Positions 33,615 to 42,225 of a DNA stretch of 42,627 nt are shown piece by piece. Position numbers and translations under genes: made by a program. The notes under the pieces were generated by a model, which worked only from the letters and a program-made list of their open reading frames with translations, was not told the origin of the DNA and ran no database searches. Position 1 is the first letter of the stretch, and the number at the start of each line of letters is the position of its first letter. Origin of the DNA: an uncultured Dysgonomonas sp. (GTDB taxonomy: Bacteria > Bacteroidota > Bacteroidia > Bacteroidales > Dysgonomonadaceae); assembly GCA_937995835.1 (NCBI GenBank), contig CALKIV010000038.1:1-42627 (forward strand), read 5' to 3'.

Positions 33615-33845
33615 TTAATTAATTTGTCTATTCTCATAAAGTTGTCGACTGACATAGTCAGATTTCTCCTTTTCATCCTCGAATTTGGAGTTCAAAAAAT
33701 TGGGAAAGAAGAAAGGCTTCAATATTAAAAACATGATTATAAGCTTTACTATGACGATAGCCCATAGGGTTTTACCCAATTTCATGTTCTTAAAGCCCTC
33801 CCAAAACATCGAAAAGAAATTAAATTTTGGTAATTTTTCACTCAT
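33615..33845 (-). CDS. DUF4492 small membrane protein of the cyd operon
   Basis: A 76-residue protein with a single transmembrane helix (about 26-46, LWAIVIVKLIIMFLILKPFF). A basic N-terminal part (KFNFFSMFWEGFKNMKLGK) precedes it and an acidic, charged tail follows. This is the DUF4492 pattern that precedes cydAB in Bacteroidota. The 29-base gap to cydA makes co-transcription very likely. A role as an accessory subunit or assembly factor, comparable to CydX, is inference from position. Confidence 0.85.
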   Translation of the reverse strand: MSEKLPKFNFFSMFWEGFKNMKLGKTLWAIVIVKLIIMFLILKPFFFPNFLNSKFEDEKEKSDYVSRQLYENRQIN

Positions 33846-33961
33846 CTCTATTTTAGTTTTTTGTTCAGCAAATATTTATAACTTTTTTCTAAATCTATCT
33901 AGTTGGGATAGCCATGTTGTTAGCTACCCATTATTGTTATAAGTGTCGTTCAAAAAAAAAA

Positions 33962-34273
33962 TCAAGCTTCTCCTACCGCTCCATTGATGGGAGGAAGAAA
34001 GCCTGTTTGGTCTTTTTCTAAATCTACAAATCCATTTTGTGCTTCATAGCGCTTGATGTTGTCATTTAATGCATACAGCAAGCGTTTGGCATGCTCAGGT
34101 GTAAGAATTATTCTTGATTGTACCTTTGCCTTGGGCATTCCTGGCATAACACGAATGAAATCGACAACAAATTCAGATGAGGAATGGGATATCACAGCTA
34201 AATTGGAATACGTTCCTTCAGCCACTTCTTCTGGTAGTTCAATTTGAATTTGATTCTCCTGATTGTCTTTCAT
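33962..34273 (-). CDS. DUF3467 family protein
   Basis: A 103-residue soluble protein matching DUF3467: IELPEEVAEGTYSNLAVISH, EFVVDFIRVMPGMPKAKVQS and RIILTPEHAKRLLYALNDNI. The family is conserved across Bacteroidota and some other phyla with no established function. It lies 116 bases upstream of the DUF4492 gene on the same strand, so it may be a separate unit. Confidence 0.88.
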   Translation of the reverse strand: MKDNQENQIQIELPEEVAEGTYSNLAVISHSSSEFVVDFIRVMPGMPKAKVQSRIILTPEHAKRLLYALNDNIKRYEAQNGFVDLEKDQTGFLPPINGAVGEA

Positions 34274-34419
34274 GCCCTTTTTTTAGATTTTTTGATAAAA
34301 AGACTATTTTGCAATTTGTATCTCTGATGATAAAGGTAATACAAATAAAGCATAACAGCCAAATGATTCCTGTACCTAATTTAGTGTTTTTTTAGTTTTA
34401 TCCCAATATTTTTACAGTT

Positions 34420-34842
34420 TTAATCATCTTCTGAGGCACTTACTTCTTTTGGCAGTAGATTTTGTTTCTCTTTTTTAGAGGAGTTTTTCTTCCCTAGCAC
34501 TATAATCTGCGCTATTGTGCCAATGATTCCTAAACAAAACATGACAATCTGTATGGTACTATTATTCTTGAATACGAAGATGATTGTTATGCTGATCATT
34601 ACCCACATAAAAGCGATGGATATTAGTCTGGCTTTTAGGCTCAAACCACTGCTCACTCTGTTGATATATGCTCCTGTTACTCGATGGTTTACAAGCTTCT
34701 TATAGAGCTTTGGGGAGCTTTTACCATAAAGGTAGGCCGATAAAAGGATGAAAGGAGTGGTGGGAAGCCCCGGTGTGACGATACCAATTATGCCTAGTGT
34801 CAGACTAATGGTGCCACAAGTGATATATATATATTTAAGCAT
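34420..34842 (-). CDS. YbaN family (DUF454) inner-membrane protein
   Basis: A 140-residue membrane protein with the DUF454 signature GIIGIVTPGLPTTPFILLSA near residues 17-36, followed by YLYGKSSPKLYKKLVNH. About four transmembrane segments are visible (8-26, 30-42, 73-92, 95-115), then a basic-to-acidic tail. The function of the family is not established. It is probably a single gene. Confidence 0.9.
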   Translation of the reverse strand: MLKYIYITCGTISLTLGIIGIVTPGLPTTPFILLSAYLYGKSSPKLYKKLVNHRVTGAYINRVSSGLSLKARLISIAFMWVMISITIIFVFKNNSTIQIVMFCLGIIGTIAQIIVLGKKNSSKKEKQNLLPKEVSASEDD

Positions 34843-34998
34843 TGCTTTATTTTTCTTTACTATTAAAGATTATTCAAAAATTTGTATCTCTACAAAGTAA
34901 GAAAAATTTCGGCTATTTTGTGTCAATTTATTCGATGAATAAATTATTTTGAACAGAATGATGTTTGTTTGTCAAACTTTTCTTGATGAAAAGTAACT

Positions 34999-35541
34999 TC
35001 ACTCATATTTTATGATAGATAGTATTTCTGCATCTACAAAGCGTCCTTTTTCGAAAAAGTAGTCACGTAATACGCCTTCAGTTTCTAATCCACATTTGTA
35101 TAAAACTTTTCTAGAGGCTTCGTGTTCGGGGTCTATAAAGGCTTCTATACGATGAAAGTTCATTGTCTGCAAGCCATATTGAACAAGTAATCGACAGGCA
35201 TCTGTAGCTAAACCTTTGCCCCAGTGAGTAGGATGGAGTTCGTATCCGATTTCAGTTTTGTTGTGTTCGGTTGAGATATTGTGAAAGCCACAAGTTCCGA
35301 TTACAATGTTGTCTTGTGCCTCATTGAGGATGATGCCCCAGCGATAACCTTCACCTTTCTGTCTCCTGAGGTTCCAAGTATTGATTAAGTCTTCGGCTTC
35401 TTTGGGGGACGAAAATGTGGGTAGATCGTAATAAATCATGACTTTATTCTGAGAAAAATATGAAAAAAGGGCATTGGTATCTTCCAGGCTCAAAGGTCTT
35501 AGCGTTATCCGATTATTTGCTATTATGGGTAGTGTATTCAT
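34999..35541 (-). CDS. GNAT family N-acetyltransferase (RimJ/RimL-like)
   Basis: I choose the ATG at 35539-35541 (MNTLPIIANNRITLRPL), giving 180 residues; the open frame extends to 35598 but the added 19 residues look unlike the family. The GNAT core is clear: RITLRPLSLEDTNALFSYF, then TEIGYELHPTHWGKGLATDA (motif A) and a KCGLETEGVLRDYF block, typical of ribosomal-protein-type Rim acetyltransferases. The substrate is unknown. It is divergent from the GrpB-family gene. Confidence 0.87.
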   Translation of the reverse strand: MNTLPIIANNRITLRPLSLEDTNALFSYFSQNKVMIYYDLPTFSSPKEAEDLINTWNLRRQKGEGYRWGIILNEAQDNIVIGTCGFHNISTEHNKTEIGYELHPTHWGKGLATDACRLLVQYGLQTMNFHRIEAFIDPEHEASRKVLYKCGLETEGVLRDYFFEKGRFVDAEILSIIKYE

Positions 35542-35638
35542 GTCATTTTGTGTATATAGGCAAATGTAATTTTTTATTGTTGAATAATTGTATTTCACTC
35601 CTCTTATTTTCCTGTTATCGGTATTTTAAAATTTTATT

Positions 35639-35646
35639 TATCTTTG
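35639..35646 (+). promoter_or_regulatory. -7 promoter element TATCTTTG of the GrpB-family gene
   Basis: TATCTTTG fits TAnnTTTG and lies 50 bases before the ATG at 35697, inside an upstream in-frame extension, which supports the short start. Confidence 0.43.
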
Positions 35647-35696
35647 TTGGTTATTGTGCTAATATTACTGTTTTCCAGTTAATAAAAAATCTGAAG

Positions 35697-36221
35697 ATGA
35701 ATATCTTTGTTGTAGATTATGATCCTCAATGGGCATGTAAATATGTGGAAGAGTCTGAACAAATAATGAAAGTATTAGGCGATGAACTCGTTGAATTACA
35801 TCATATTGGTAGTACTGCTGTAGAAGGATTAAAGGCTAAGCCTATCATTGATATGATGCCTGTGGTTAAGGATATCAATAAAGTAGATCAGTTGAACAAT
35901 TTATTCATCGCATTAGGTTATGAACCAATGGGTGAATTGGGAATATCAGGTAGACGCTATTTTAGAAAAGGAGGTGATAATCGTACTCACCAGATTCATA
36001 TCTTTCAGCAAGGGAATGATTATCATATCAATCGCCACTTGGCTGTTAGAGATTATTTACGGCAGCACCCCAAAGTAGCTCAGGAGTATGGAACCTTAAA
36101 GTCCAATTTAGCAGCGTTGTACCCTCAGGATATTGACGGTTATTGTGACGGAAAAGATGACTTTATGCAAAAGTTGGAGGCCAAAGCATTGGATTGGTTT
36201 GCTAGTCAAAGTTCATTTTAA
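35697..36221 (+). CDS. GrpB/UPF0157 family protein (nucleotidyltransferase-like)
   Basis: A 174-residue protein starting at the ATG at 35697. The open frame reaches back to 35460, but that leader is hydrophobic, overlaps the opposite GNAT gene and precedes the promoter element. Signature parts of the GrpB family are VVDYDPQWACKYVEE, ELHHIGSTAVEGLKAKPIID and HQIHIFQQG followed by FRDYLRQHP-like VRDYLRQHP. The fold resembles nucleotidyltransferases (the GST...KPIID block), but the reaction is not established. Its stop overlaps the convergent lipoprotein gene by 9 bases. Confidence 0.9.
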   Translation: MNIFVVDYDPQWACKYVEESEQIMKVLGDELVELHHIGSTAVEGLKAKPIIDMMPVVKDINKVDQLNNLFIALGYEPMGELGISGRRYFRKGGDNRTHQIHIFQQGNDYHINRHLAVRDYLRQHPKVAQEYGTLKSNLAALYPQDIDGYCDGKDDFMQKLEAKALDWFASQSSF

Positions 36222-37493
36222 CAACAAGTCAAAGTTTACCATATCTACCCCTTGAGTGAAAAAGTCGCTAATAGCAAATTGAAAGGGGTATATGTTTTCT
36301 AAGTCATTGGTCATTTGATGAGAATAAGATTCTATAGCTTCTTTTTGTCCTTTGATAACTCTCATTTTACTTGTTTTATCAAAGTATATATGACAGGCTG
36401 ATAGATTGTTAAGGATGTTAGTCTCTGCATCAGAAAGTTCAGAAGAGTTTTCTCTTATTATTTTGTTTATAACACGTTTCACCTCTTTGGCATCGTTGTC
36501 TGACTCTACAATAAGAAGTCCTATTCTACCATAGCTCACATAAGGAATGCTCGAGATGTTATTTTTAGGAAAATCAGTCGGGTGTAAATTTTCTTCTACA
36601 TGCTTTTCTTGCAAATCCATAACTATTGTAAAAAGCGAATGGCTGAATGAATAAATCAAGCCTGTTTTTTTAGACATTTCTTGCTCTAAGTAACTTTTCC
36701 CAGATACAACTTCATCAAGAGGGATGCCCATATTTCCTCTTCCAGTCAGGTTTAATGCTCTATGCGAATAAAATTCCAATCCTTCTTGGGTTATCAGTTT
36801 TTCACTTTGAGTTGGCTTATTGTCTAAGACAGCCTTAGCAAATTTATCCTGTGCTTCTCTGGAAGGAATTATTGTTTCTATATCAACCTTTTGTATTCCT
36901 GCCGAAATGGTGATTGGTACGAAAGTGTATTTATTGTAGACAGATATATCTGTTGCTTCCTTAATGTTGGGGTCTATAATATTTCCTATAAATATTTTGT
37001 CAGTCAAAGCTGGATTAATAAACATCTCCCTCATCTTAAAGCTATAGAGGCGTTCATCTTGGTTTTCACCTGGTACAAAGCTAATATCTTCCAATGTGGA
37101 GAATGCAAGTGTTGTAAACTTTGCTTCAGAAATTTTTTCAGGAGTTTTCCCATTTTGTATCACCTTTAAGATTGCTTGTTCTTTGCCTGCAACAAATTTG
37201 ATGTCAGTCTCTCTGGAGTCCTCATCTGTATTGGGCTCAATAATAGTTATGCTGATTTGATGTGAGTCTTTTCCTGTGACTTGGCTTAAAGTGATCCAAC
37301 CGGGGATATTATCTGCTGTCCAAGCGCTATTACTTGTTACCTGCACATGTTCTTGACCTCCACTTCTATCGAATGTAATTATACTTTTATCCAATGTTAT
37401 TTTAATGGCCTCAGGAGCTTTTTCGTCATCTTTACATGAAAAGCAAAGCAATAGAGGGATAAGTATTCCCAAAAGAATTAGTGGTTTCATCAT
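36213..37493 (-). CDS. Lipoprotein with BACON domain and cytolysin-like (CDC-like) region
   Basis: A 426-residue lipoprotein (lipobox LLLCFSC, Cys20). Residues about 28-114 form a BACON domain (DRSGGQEHVQVTSNSAWTA and later VIQNG). The rest (about 125-426) resembles domains 1-3 of thiol-activated, cholesterol-dependent cytolysins: HPTDF, then SSIPYVSYGRIGLLIVES (YGR at 321-323), DAKEVKRVINKII, and a YPFQFAISDFF block. The sequence ends where domain 4 with the tryptophan-rich loop would begin. The match is by remembered motifs, so a pore-forming role is inference. CDC-like proteins are known in Bacteroidota. Confidence 0.68.
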   Translation of the reverse strand: MMKPLILLGILIPLLLCFSCKDDEKAPEAIKITLDKSIITFDRSGGQEHVQVTSNSAWTADNIPGWITLSQVTGKDSHQISITIIEPNTDEDSRETDIKFVAGKEQAILKVIQNGKTPEKISEAKFTTLAFSTLEDISFVPGENQDERLYSFKMREMFINPALTDKIFIGNIIDPNIKEATDISVYNKYTFVPITISAGIQKVDIETIIPSREAQDKFAKAVLDNKPTQSEKLITQEGLEFYSHRALNLTGRGNMGIPLDEVVSGKSYLEQEMSKKTGLIYSFSHSLFTIVMDLQEKHVEENLHPTDFPKNNISSIPYVSYGRIGLLIVESDNDAKEVKRVINKIIRENSSELSDAETNILNNLSACHIYFDKTSKMRVIKGQKEAIESYSHQMTNDLENIYPFQFAISDFFTQGVDMVNFDLLLK

Positions 37494-37648
37494 GAGTGAA
37501 GTTTATTAGTCATTTAGATCTTTCAAGGATTAAATGTAATCAATATATTAATGGTTTTAACATCTTTCGTCTCCTTTTAACTTTTCGTTTGTCTAGTGAT
37601 GTATCTGTTTTTTTTCTTACATTTATCTTCTAATTATAAAAAAATAAT

Positions 37649-38119
37649 ATGATTCGGAAAGCTCATTTAAGTGACTTAGAGGCTATTCATCAGTTGTATA
37701 TAGTTCTCTTTGATGGGATGGCTAGCTTAGTGCCTGATTACCTTAAGCCAGCTGAACAGGAAAGAGACTTCTTGTTGAGCGTATTGAGAGGAGAAAATGA
37801 CATGATGGTGTTTGTGGTAGAGGAAGAGGCTGATATCAAAGGCTTTGCTATTGCTCAATTGCAAAACACACCACCATATACGTGTATGGTTCAGCAACGA
37901 TCTGTTTATTTGATCGACCTAGTTGTGGATCCACGTAGCAGAAGCAAGGGATATGGCAAACAGTTGCTAGATGCAGTGAAAGAGTGGGGAACAAGTAGAC
38001 AAGTCAGTTTTATGGAGTTGAGTGTGTTGGCAAAAAACACAAAAGCTATAGAACTATATGAAAGAGAGGGATTTGAGGCATATGACTTTTCTATGCGTAT
38101 TCGATTGGAAGACAAATAG
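37649..38119 (+). CDS. GNAT family N-acetyltransferase
   Basis: A 156-residue GNAT enzyme. The N-terminus IRKAHLSDLEAIHQLYIVLF is typical. Motif A is VVDPRSRSKGYGKQLLDAV, preceded by VYLIDL, and motif B is ELSVLAKNTKAIELYEREGF. It is a single gene transcribed toward the DHFR-like gene. The substrate is unknown. Confidence 0.9.
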   Translation: MIRKAHLSDLEAIHQLYIVLFDGMASLVPDYLKPAEQERDFLLSVLRGENDMMVFVVEEEADIKGFAIAQLQNTPPYTCMVQQRSVYLIDLVVDPRSRSKGYGKQLLDAVKEWGTSRQVSFMELSVLAKNTKAIELYEREGFEAYDFSMRIRLEDK

Positions 38120-38145
38120 TCTGAACTGTGAGGTGGAGTAGTGTG

Positions 38146-38691
38146 CTATCTTTTTTGTTCGTAGATGAGTTGTACTACTCCTGATTTATATTTGTTGACA
38201 TCTAATAGCTTAAGATTAATTCTTCCGCTTAAGTTTTCGAAGAGAGGAGTGCCTTCTCCTAAAACTATTGGATGAATGGAAATACGATAAATGTCGATGA
38301 GTTCGTGCTTTACAAATGTTTTGATTAGTTTAGCACCACCATAGAGCCAAATATCTTTACCATTTTGTTCTTTGATTCTAGTTACTTCTTCGACAATATC
38401 TGTAGCTAGAAAGGTGGCTTGAGTATCTGTTCTTACCTGCGAAGAAAAAACATATTTCTTTTTAGCATGAATGGCCGACCACATTTGTAGGTCGTTTTCA
38501 CTAGTCGATGCTTCTGGTTCATAATTACCCCATAAGTCATAGCTTACTCTGCCATAAAAAATAGTATCTATCTCTGAAAGAAAACTTCCGAAGTCCATTT
38601 CCTCATCCATAATGCACCAATCCGTCTCTCCGTTTTTTTCTTCTATAAAGCCATCTAGTGAGACAGCCAAGTCTAAAATTATTTTCTTCAT
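38146..38691 (-). CDS. Dihydrofolate reductase-like protein (RibD C-terminal family)
   Basis: A 181-residue NADPH-type reductase of the RibD_C/YyaP group. It begins KKIILDLAVSLDGFIEEKNG; the later DTIFYGRVSYDLW and DIWLYGGAKLIKTFVKHELI blocks, with the glycine pair for NADP, are characteristic, as is IHPIVLGEGTPLFE. The family is related to DHFR, but most members have unknown substrates. It converges with the GNAT gene. Confidence 0.9.
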   Translation of the reverse strand: MKKIILDLAVSLDGFIEEKNGETDWCIMDEEMDFGSFLSEIDTIFYGRVSYDLWGNYEPEASTSENDLQMWSAIHAKKKYVFSSQVRTDTQATFLATDIVEEVTRIKEQNGKDIWLYGGAKLIKTFVKHELIDIYRISIHPIVLGEGTPLFENLSGRINLKLLDVNKYKSGVVQLIYEQKR

Positions 38692-38867
38692 GATATGTAT
38701 TCTCTGTTAATTATGACGATCAATTCGGGTGTTTTCGATTAATATGCTGGAAATTAAACTTCTGATGTTCGTAGTTTTTTGTCATCACAGTGCTAAATTA
38801 TTTATTCTTTTTAAAACTACCAAGGAGGATAAAAGAATATTAGAGGTTATGAGTATTATTGCTTGAT

Positions 38868-40280
38868 TTATAAGTATTTACTAAGCAATATGACTCCTCG
38901 TTCTAACTCATCCTCTGACAATGAGGCATATCCTAGTCTGATGCCTTTAGTTGTTTGACCTAGAGTGTATTTATAAGGGGGAATAATTTTTACTTTTTGC
39001 TCAGGAATCAGCTTCAGAAGATCTCCGATATTTCTTTCTTCTTTAAATTCTAACCATAGTGCAAGGCCACCATCAGGACGATAGAAGGTTACTCGATCTT
39101 TTAAGTGCTGATCTATTAACCGAGTGAAGTGTTGGTATCTAGCTTTATATTGATTGATTACTCTTCTCTTGTGTTTCCTGATAACTCCTGTGTTTATCAA
39201 TTCTAGGAGTGCTTGTTCCATAATGTTATCTCCTTGTATGTCAATGAGACGTCTTAGATCTCCGATTTGATTCACAAGTGTGCTATTAGCCACAAGATAT
39301 CCTACACGGATGGAAGGAGCTATCAGTTTGCTGAATGTGCCAATATATATACAATTGGTAGCACCTTCTAACGCTGATACTGGCATAGGAGGGCGTTGTC
39401 CGAAGTGAAATTCGCTATCGTAATCATCCTCTATAATTGTAAAACCATATTTGTTAGAAAGTTCAATCAACTTCATGCGACGTTCGAGGCTCAATGTCAC
39501 AGTTGTTGGGTACTGATGATGGGGAGTGATGTAAATGGCTTTGACTGCTTTCTTGGCTACAATCTTTTCTATTTCTTCAGTATTGATGCCTTGGTTGTCC
39601 ACAGTAATGGGCAGAAGCTTTGCCCCTGCATGGGTAAAGGCATCCCACATGGGGCGAAAACCGGGATTCTCTACCAGAACAATATCTCCTTTCTGAAAGA
39701 GGCATTGAGCAATGAGAAATAGTGCCATTTGACTTCCTCTGGTGATACAAATTTGCGATGGATGCACATGTATTCTCCTATCTTGGTTGAGCATCTGGGC
39801 TATAGCTCCTCTGAATAAAATGCAACCTAAACTGTTGTCCAGATCCATCAGCTTCCATTTGGCTTTTCGCTTGAATATTTGTCTGTATGCTCGTGCCAAT
39901 TCGTCAATGGGTGCTAAACGGGTATCGGGTAGACCATCATCGAATACGATTTGAGGTATAACGGCTATCTGACTTTTATCTATCACTGTGTCAGTAGGTA
40001 ATATCCGTCTTATTTCTTTGGCTTTGAGGTCTGAAACAAATACGCCTTTGCGTTCTAAAGTGTATAGCCAACCTTCTAATTGTAAAAAATCGAGGGCTTT
40101 CACCACTGTATTACGATTGACTTCTAGTTCATCAGCAATTTGTCGCGAGCTAGGCACTGGATCGTTGGGATTGAGCGTACCTTGTTTTATCAAGCTGATG
40201 ATCAGATCAGCGATTTGGAGATAAATGGCTCTTTTGGCTTTCTTATCTATATTTAATTCATGTAACCATGATTTTCGCAT
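38868..40280 (-). CDS. MocR/PdxR-type transcriptional regulator (GntR HTH with aminotransferase domain)
   Basis: A 470-residue regulator with an N-terminal winged helix of GntR type (about 12-80; SSRQIADELEVNRNTVVKAL, then LEGWLYTLERKGVFVSDL). A fold-type I aminotransferase domain runs from about 110. The PLP lysine lies in GTFSKLIAPSIRVGYL, preceded by the IEDDYDSEF motif that binds the PLP pyridine ring. Such MocR proteins often sense PLP. It is divergent (101-base gap) from the flavin-binding protein at 40382, its likely target by position. Confidence 0.93.
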   Translation of the reverse strand: MRKSWLHELNIDKKAKRAIYLQIADLIISLIKQGTLNPNDPVPSSRQIADELEVNRNTVVKALDFLQLEGWLYTLERKGVFVSDLKAKEIRRILPTDTVIDKSQIAVIPQIVFDDGLPDTRLAPIDELARAYRQIFKRKAKWKLMDLDNSLGCILFRGAIAQMLNQDRRIHVHPSQICITRGSQMALFLIAQCLFQKGDIVLVENPGFRPMWDAFTHAGAKLLPITVDNQGINTEEIEKIVAKKAVKAIYITPHHQYPTTVTLSLERRMKLIELSNKYGFTIIEDDYDSEFHFGQRPPMPVSALEGATNCIYIGTFSKLIAPSIRVGYLVANSTLVNQIGDLRRLIDIQGDNIMEQALLELINTGVIRKHKRRVINQYKARYQHFTRLIDQHLKDRVTFYRPDGGLALWLEFKEERNIGDLLKLIPEQKVKIIPPYKYTLGQTTKGIRLGYASLSEDELERGVILLSKYL

Positions 40281-40312
40281 CTGGACTACTTGTTTTTGTG
40301 AATACTGGCATA

Positions 40313-40320
40313 CAAAGGTA
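40313..40320 (-). promoter_or_regulatory. -7 promoter element TACCTTTG of the MocR gene
   Basis: On the minus strand TACCTTTG fits TAnnTTTG, 32 bases before the ATG at 40280. The -33 element is not clear. No obvious repeated operator was seen in the 101-base divergent spacer. Confidence 0.45.
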
Positions 40321-40381
40321 GGCCAATAAATAATTAATATTGCATTTCAGAATTATAAATCATAAAAAATAAGATGTTGAT

Positions 40382-40852
40382 ATGCAGGGGAGAATGAAAC
40401 ACTATCAGTTGACAATAGAAGAGATTGCAGATGTATTGAACAAAGCAGATGTAGGAAGAATTGGTCTGAATGACCCTAATGGTTTTCCTTACATTGTACC
40501 CGTACACTTTGTCGTTATTGATGGTAAAATCTATATTCATGGATTGATTAAAGGGCAAAAAATAGAATATCTGAAACGGAATCCCAAAGTAGGTTTTGAG
40601 GTGGATGAAATGGGACCACTGATTATCTCTGAAGGACAAGTTTGTGATACAAATACAACTTTTAGGAGTGTGATTATCTTTGGAACTGCCCAGATGGTGG
40701 ATGATGGGGAGATGAAAATCAAGGTATTGAAAGAAATTGTAAAAAAGTTTACCCCACAGATGAGCGGACTCGAGTTTCCTGACAAGATGATCCGAGCTAC
40801 TGGTGTTATTGAAATTACAGTTTTGGAATGTACAGGTAAGTATTATAAATAA
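40382..40852 (+). CDS. Pyridoxamine 5'-phosphate oxidase-like flavoprotein, Nim-related
   Basis: A 156-residue split-barrel FMN-binding protein. Segments such as GFPYIVPVHFVVIDGKIYIH, GLIKGQKIEYLKRNPKVGFE and FRSVIIFGTAQMV resemble the 5-nitroimidazole reductase family (NimA) of Bacteroides. The IYIHG His is in the position of the conserved Nim catalytic-site His by my alignment, while the usual G-H-K has Gln. A second in-frame ATG lies at 40394. It is divergent from the MocR regulator. Nitroimidazole or other flavin-dependent reduction is possible but not shown. Confidence 0.83.
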   Translation: MQGRMKHYQLTIEEIADVLNKADVGRIGLNDPNGFPYIVPVHFVVIDGKIYIHGLIKGQKIEYLKRNPKVGFEVDEMGPLIISEGQVCDTNTTFRSVIIFGTAQMVDDGEMKIKVLKEIVKKFTPQMSGLEFPDKMIRATGVIEITVLECTGKYYK

Positions 40853-40893
40853 AGCGATGAATTAGTGATTTTTGTTATAAATCATAGAGTAAT

Positions 40894-40932
40894 AAGAGTC
40901 TACCTTTTACGAAAAAAGTAGACTCTTGTTTT
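40894..40932 (+). terminator. Intrinsic terminator of the Nim-like gene
   Basis: A 10-bp stem (40894-40903 with 40918-40927) has a loop that may pair further through T4/A4, followed by a short T-rich tract. It is close to the end of the convergent lipoprotein gene. Confidence 0.62.
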
Positions 40933-40935
40933 ATA

Positions 40936-41895
40936 TTATAGATCTCTAACAATCTTATATTCTCCTGTTAAGGCTCGCTCTATCCATTTACCTTCGATGG
41001 TCTTCGTTAGACTTGTTGATTTGCTTAGCATTATTAAGTGATACGACACTTGACGCTCTCGCCATTGCAGTTCTGTATGATACGAACTTTTGCCTGCCGG
41101 TATATTTATCTTGTGTTTTACATCTCTATTTGTGTTCTTTTGGGTTACTTCACCATAGATGTATTGATCTTTTGAATATGTTAACACCTCTCCATTGTTT
41201 ATGTTTATGATTTCTGGAACATTGACTTTTAGTTGTCCATCCTTGAACCAAATAAAGGCATAGCTATCATCACTTTTGAAATACGATGTTTCTACTAAAT
41301 TTATGCCATTAAATGGGTTTATTGTTACATTCGTTTGCTCTGTTAGATCAAAATCCATGCTAGTTCCTTTTTTATAGTAGAGTTTATCTCCATCCTCTTC
41401 AGATACAAAAAACTCAATGTGTTTGAAGGTATATCCTCCAGATGCTTGTTGTTCTACTACAATGGCTTTCGTTTTATTAGGATATTCTATGATAATTGTA
41501 TAACCAAACTCTTCATCAGAAGCATTTTCATATGTTTCCACTCGAAGACTGTTGTCTGTAGATCTGTTGATTTTAAATCCTTTATATCCCCAATTAGCTT
41601 CCAGTATGCCTAGGTCGTCTAAGGCTAGAGGGGTGTTTTCGCTAATAAGTTTGCCCTCATTGTCAAAGATTTTTCCAGAAATGGTAGATGGTTGAGTACC
41701 TTCATACTCTTTTGATGTGTTTAATATACTTTTTATTCTCCAATCGCCAGTAGCAAAAGTTATTTCTGTAGCATCACCTTCTCCTTGCATCACAATTTTA
41801 GAATGTATGGGGATTCCTTTGCTATCGTCATCATTGCATGAATAACATCCCCAAGACAAAAGGATAGCTAGCCCAATAAATTTAAATATTTTCAT
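40936..41895 (-). CDS. Hypothetical lipoprotein with BACON-like segment
   Basis: A 319-residue lipoprotein (lipobox-type end at CYSC, Cys20, followed by NDDD). The first half is beta-rich and looks like a divergent Ig/BACON unit, ending in TKAIVVEQQAS (about 143-151), as BACON domains often end with a Q-containing strand. The second half (about 155-319) has YTFKHIEFFVSEEDGDKLYY and no named motif. The function is unknown; a surface or periplasmic location is inferred from the lipobox. Confidence 0.72.
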   Translation of the reverse strand: MKIFKFIGLAILLSWGCYSCNDDDSKGIPIHSKIVMQGEGDATEITFATGDWRIKSILNTSKEYEGTQPSTISGKIFDNEGKLISENTPLALDDLGILEANWGYKGFKINRSTDNSLRVETYENASDEEFGYTIIIEYPNKTKAIVVEQQASGGYTFKHIEFFVSEEDGDKLYYKKGTSMDFDLTEQTNVTINPFNGINLVETSYFKSDDSYAFIWFKDGQLKVNVPEIININNGEVLTYSKDQYIYGEVTQKNTNRDVKHKINIPAGKSSYHTELQWRERQVSYHLIMLSKSTSLTKTIEGKWIERALTGEYKIVRDL

Positions 41896-42225
41896 GTCTT
41901 TTATTTTATAAGGTTAATGATTTTTGATTTTCTATTCTCAATATACTTATAAAATATTGTTTATTTATTTTTTTTTGCTGTTTTTCTCAATATAACTAGG
42001 AAGTTGCATATAAATTATGCGTACGGAAAACATTGATGAGAGGTTTGTGAATAAGAAGCACAAGAAATAATAGAAGGCTGTGATAGCATTTTGTTTTCTA
42101 AATATTTGTATTCGGCGGAAGATAAGAAAAAAATATCTATCTTTGTATAGTGGTTTTGAAGGAAGAAAGTCTGGAAAACCATGTGTCTTTCTGGTGAGAG
42201 TTGGGAAGATACAGATCATGATAAT
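41896..42225. other. Intergenic region upstream of ssrA
   Basis: This 330-bp spacer lies upstream of both the lipoprotein gene (minus strand) and the tmRNA gene (plus strand). It holds a -7 element at 42138-42145 for ssrA. No other RNA or protein gene was supported. Confidence 0.6.
42138..42145 (+). promoter_or_regulatory. -7 promoter element TATCTTTG of ssrA
   Basis: TATCTTTG fits TAnnTTTG. Transcription would start near 42152, about 74 bases before the mature tmRNA 5' end, implying a processed leader. The -33 element is unclear. Confidence 0.42.

Noticed and set aside
35460..35696. N-terminal extension of the GrpB-family protein with hydrophobic residues
   Set aside because: It overlaps the opposite GNAT gene, contains the TATCTTTG promoter element, and the family starts at the ATG at 35697.
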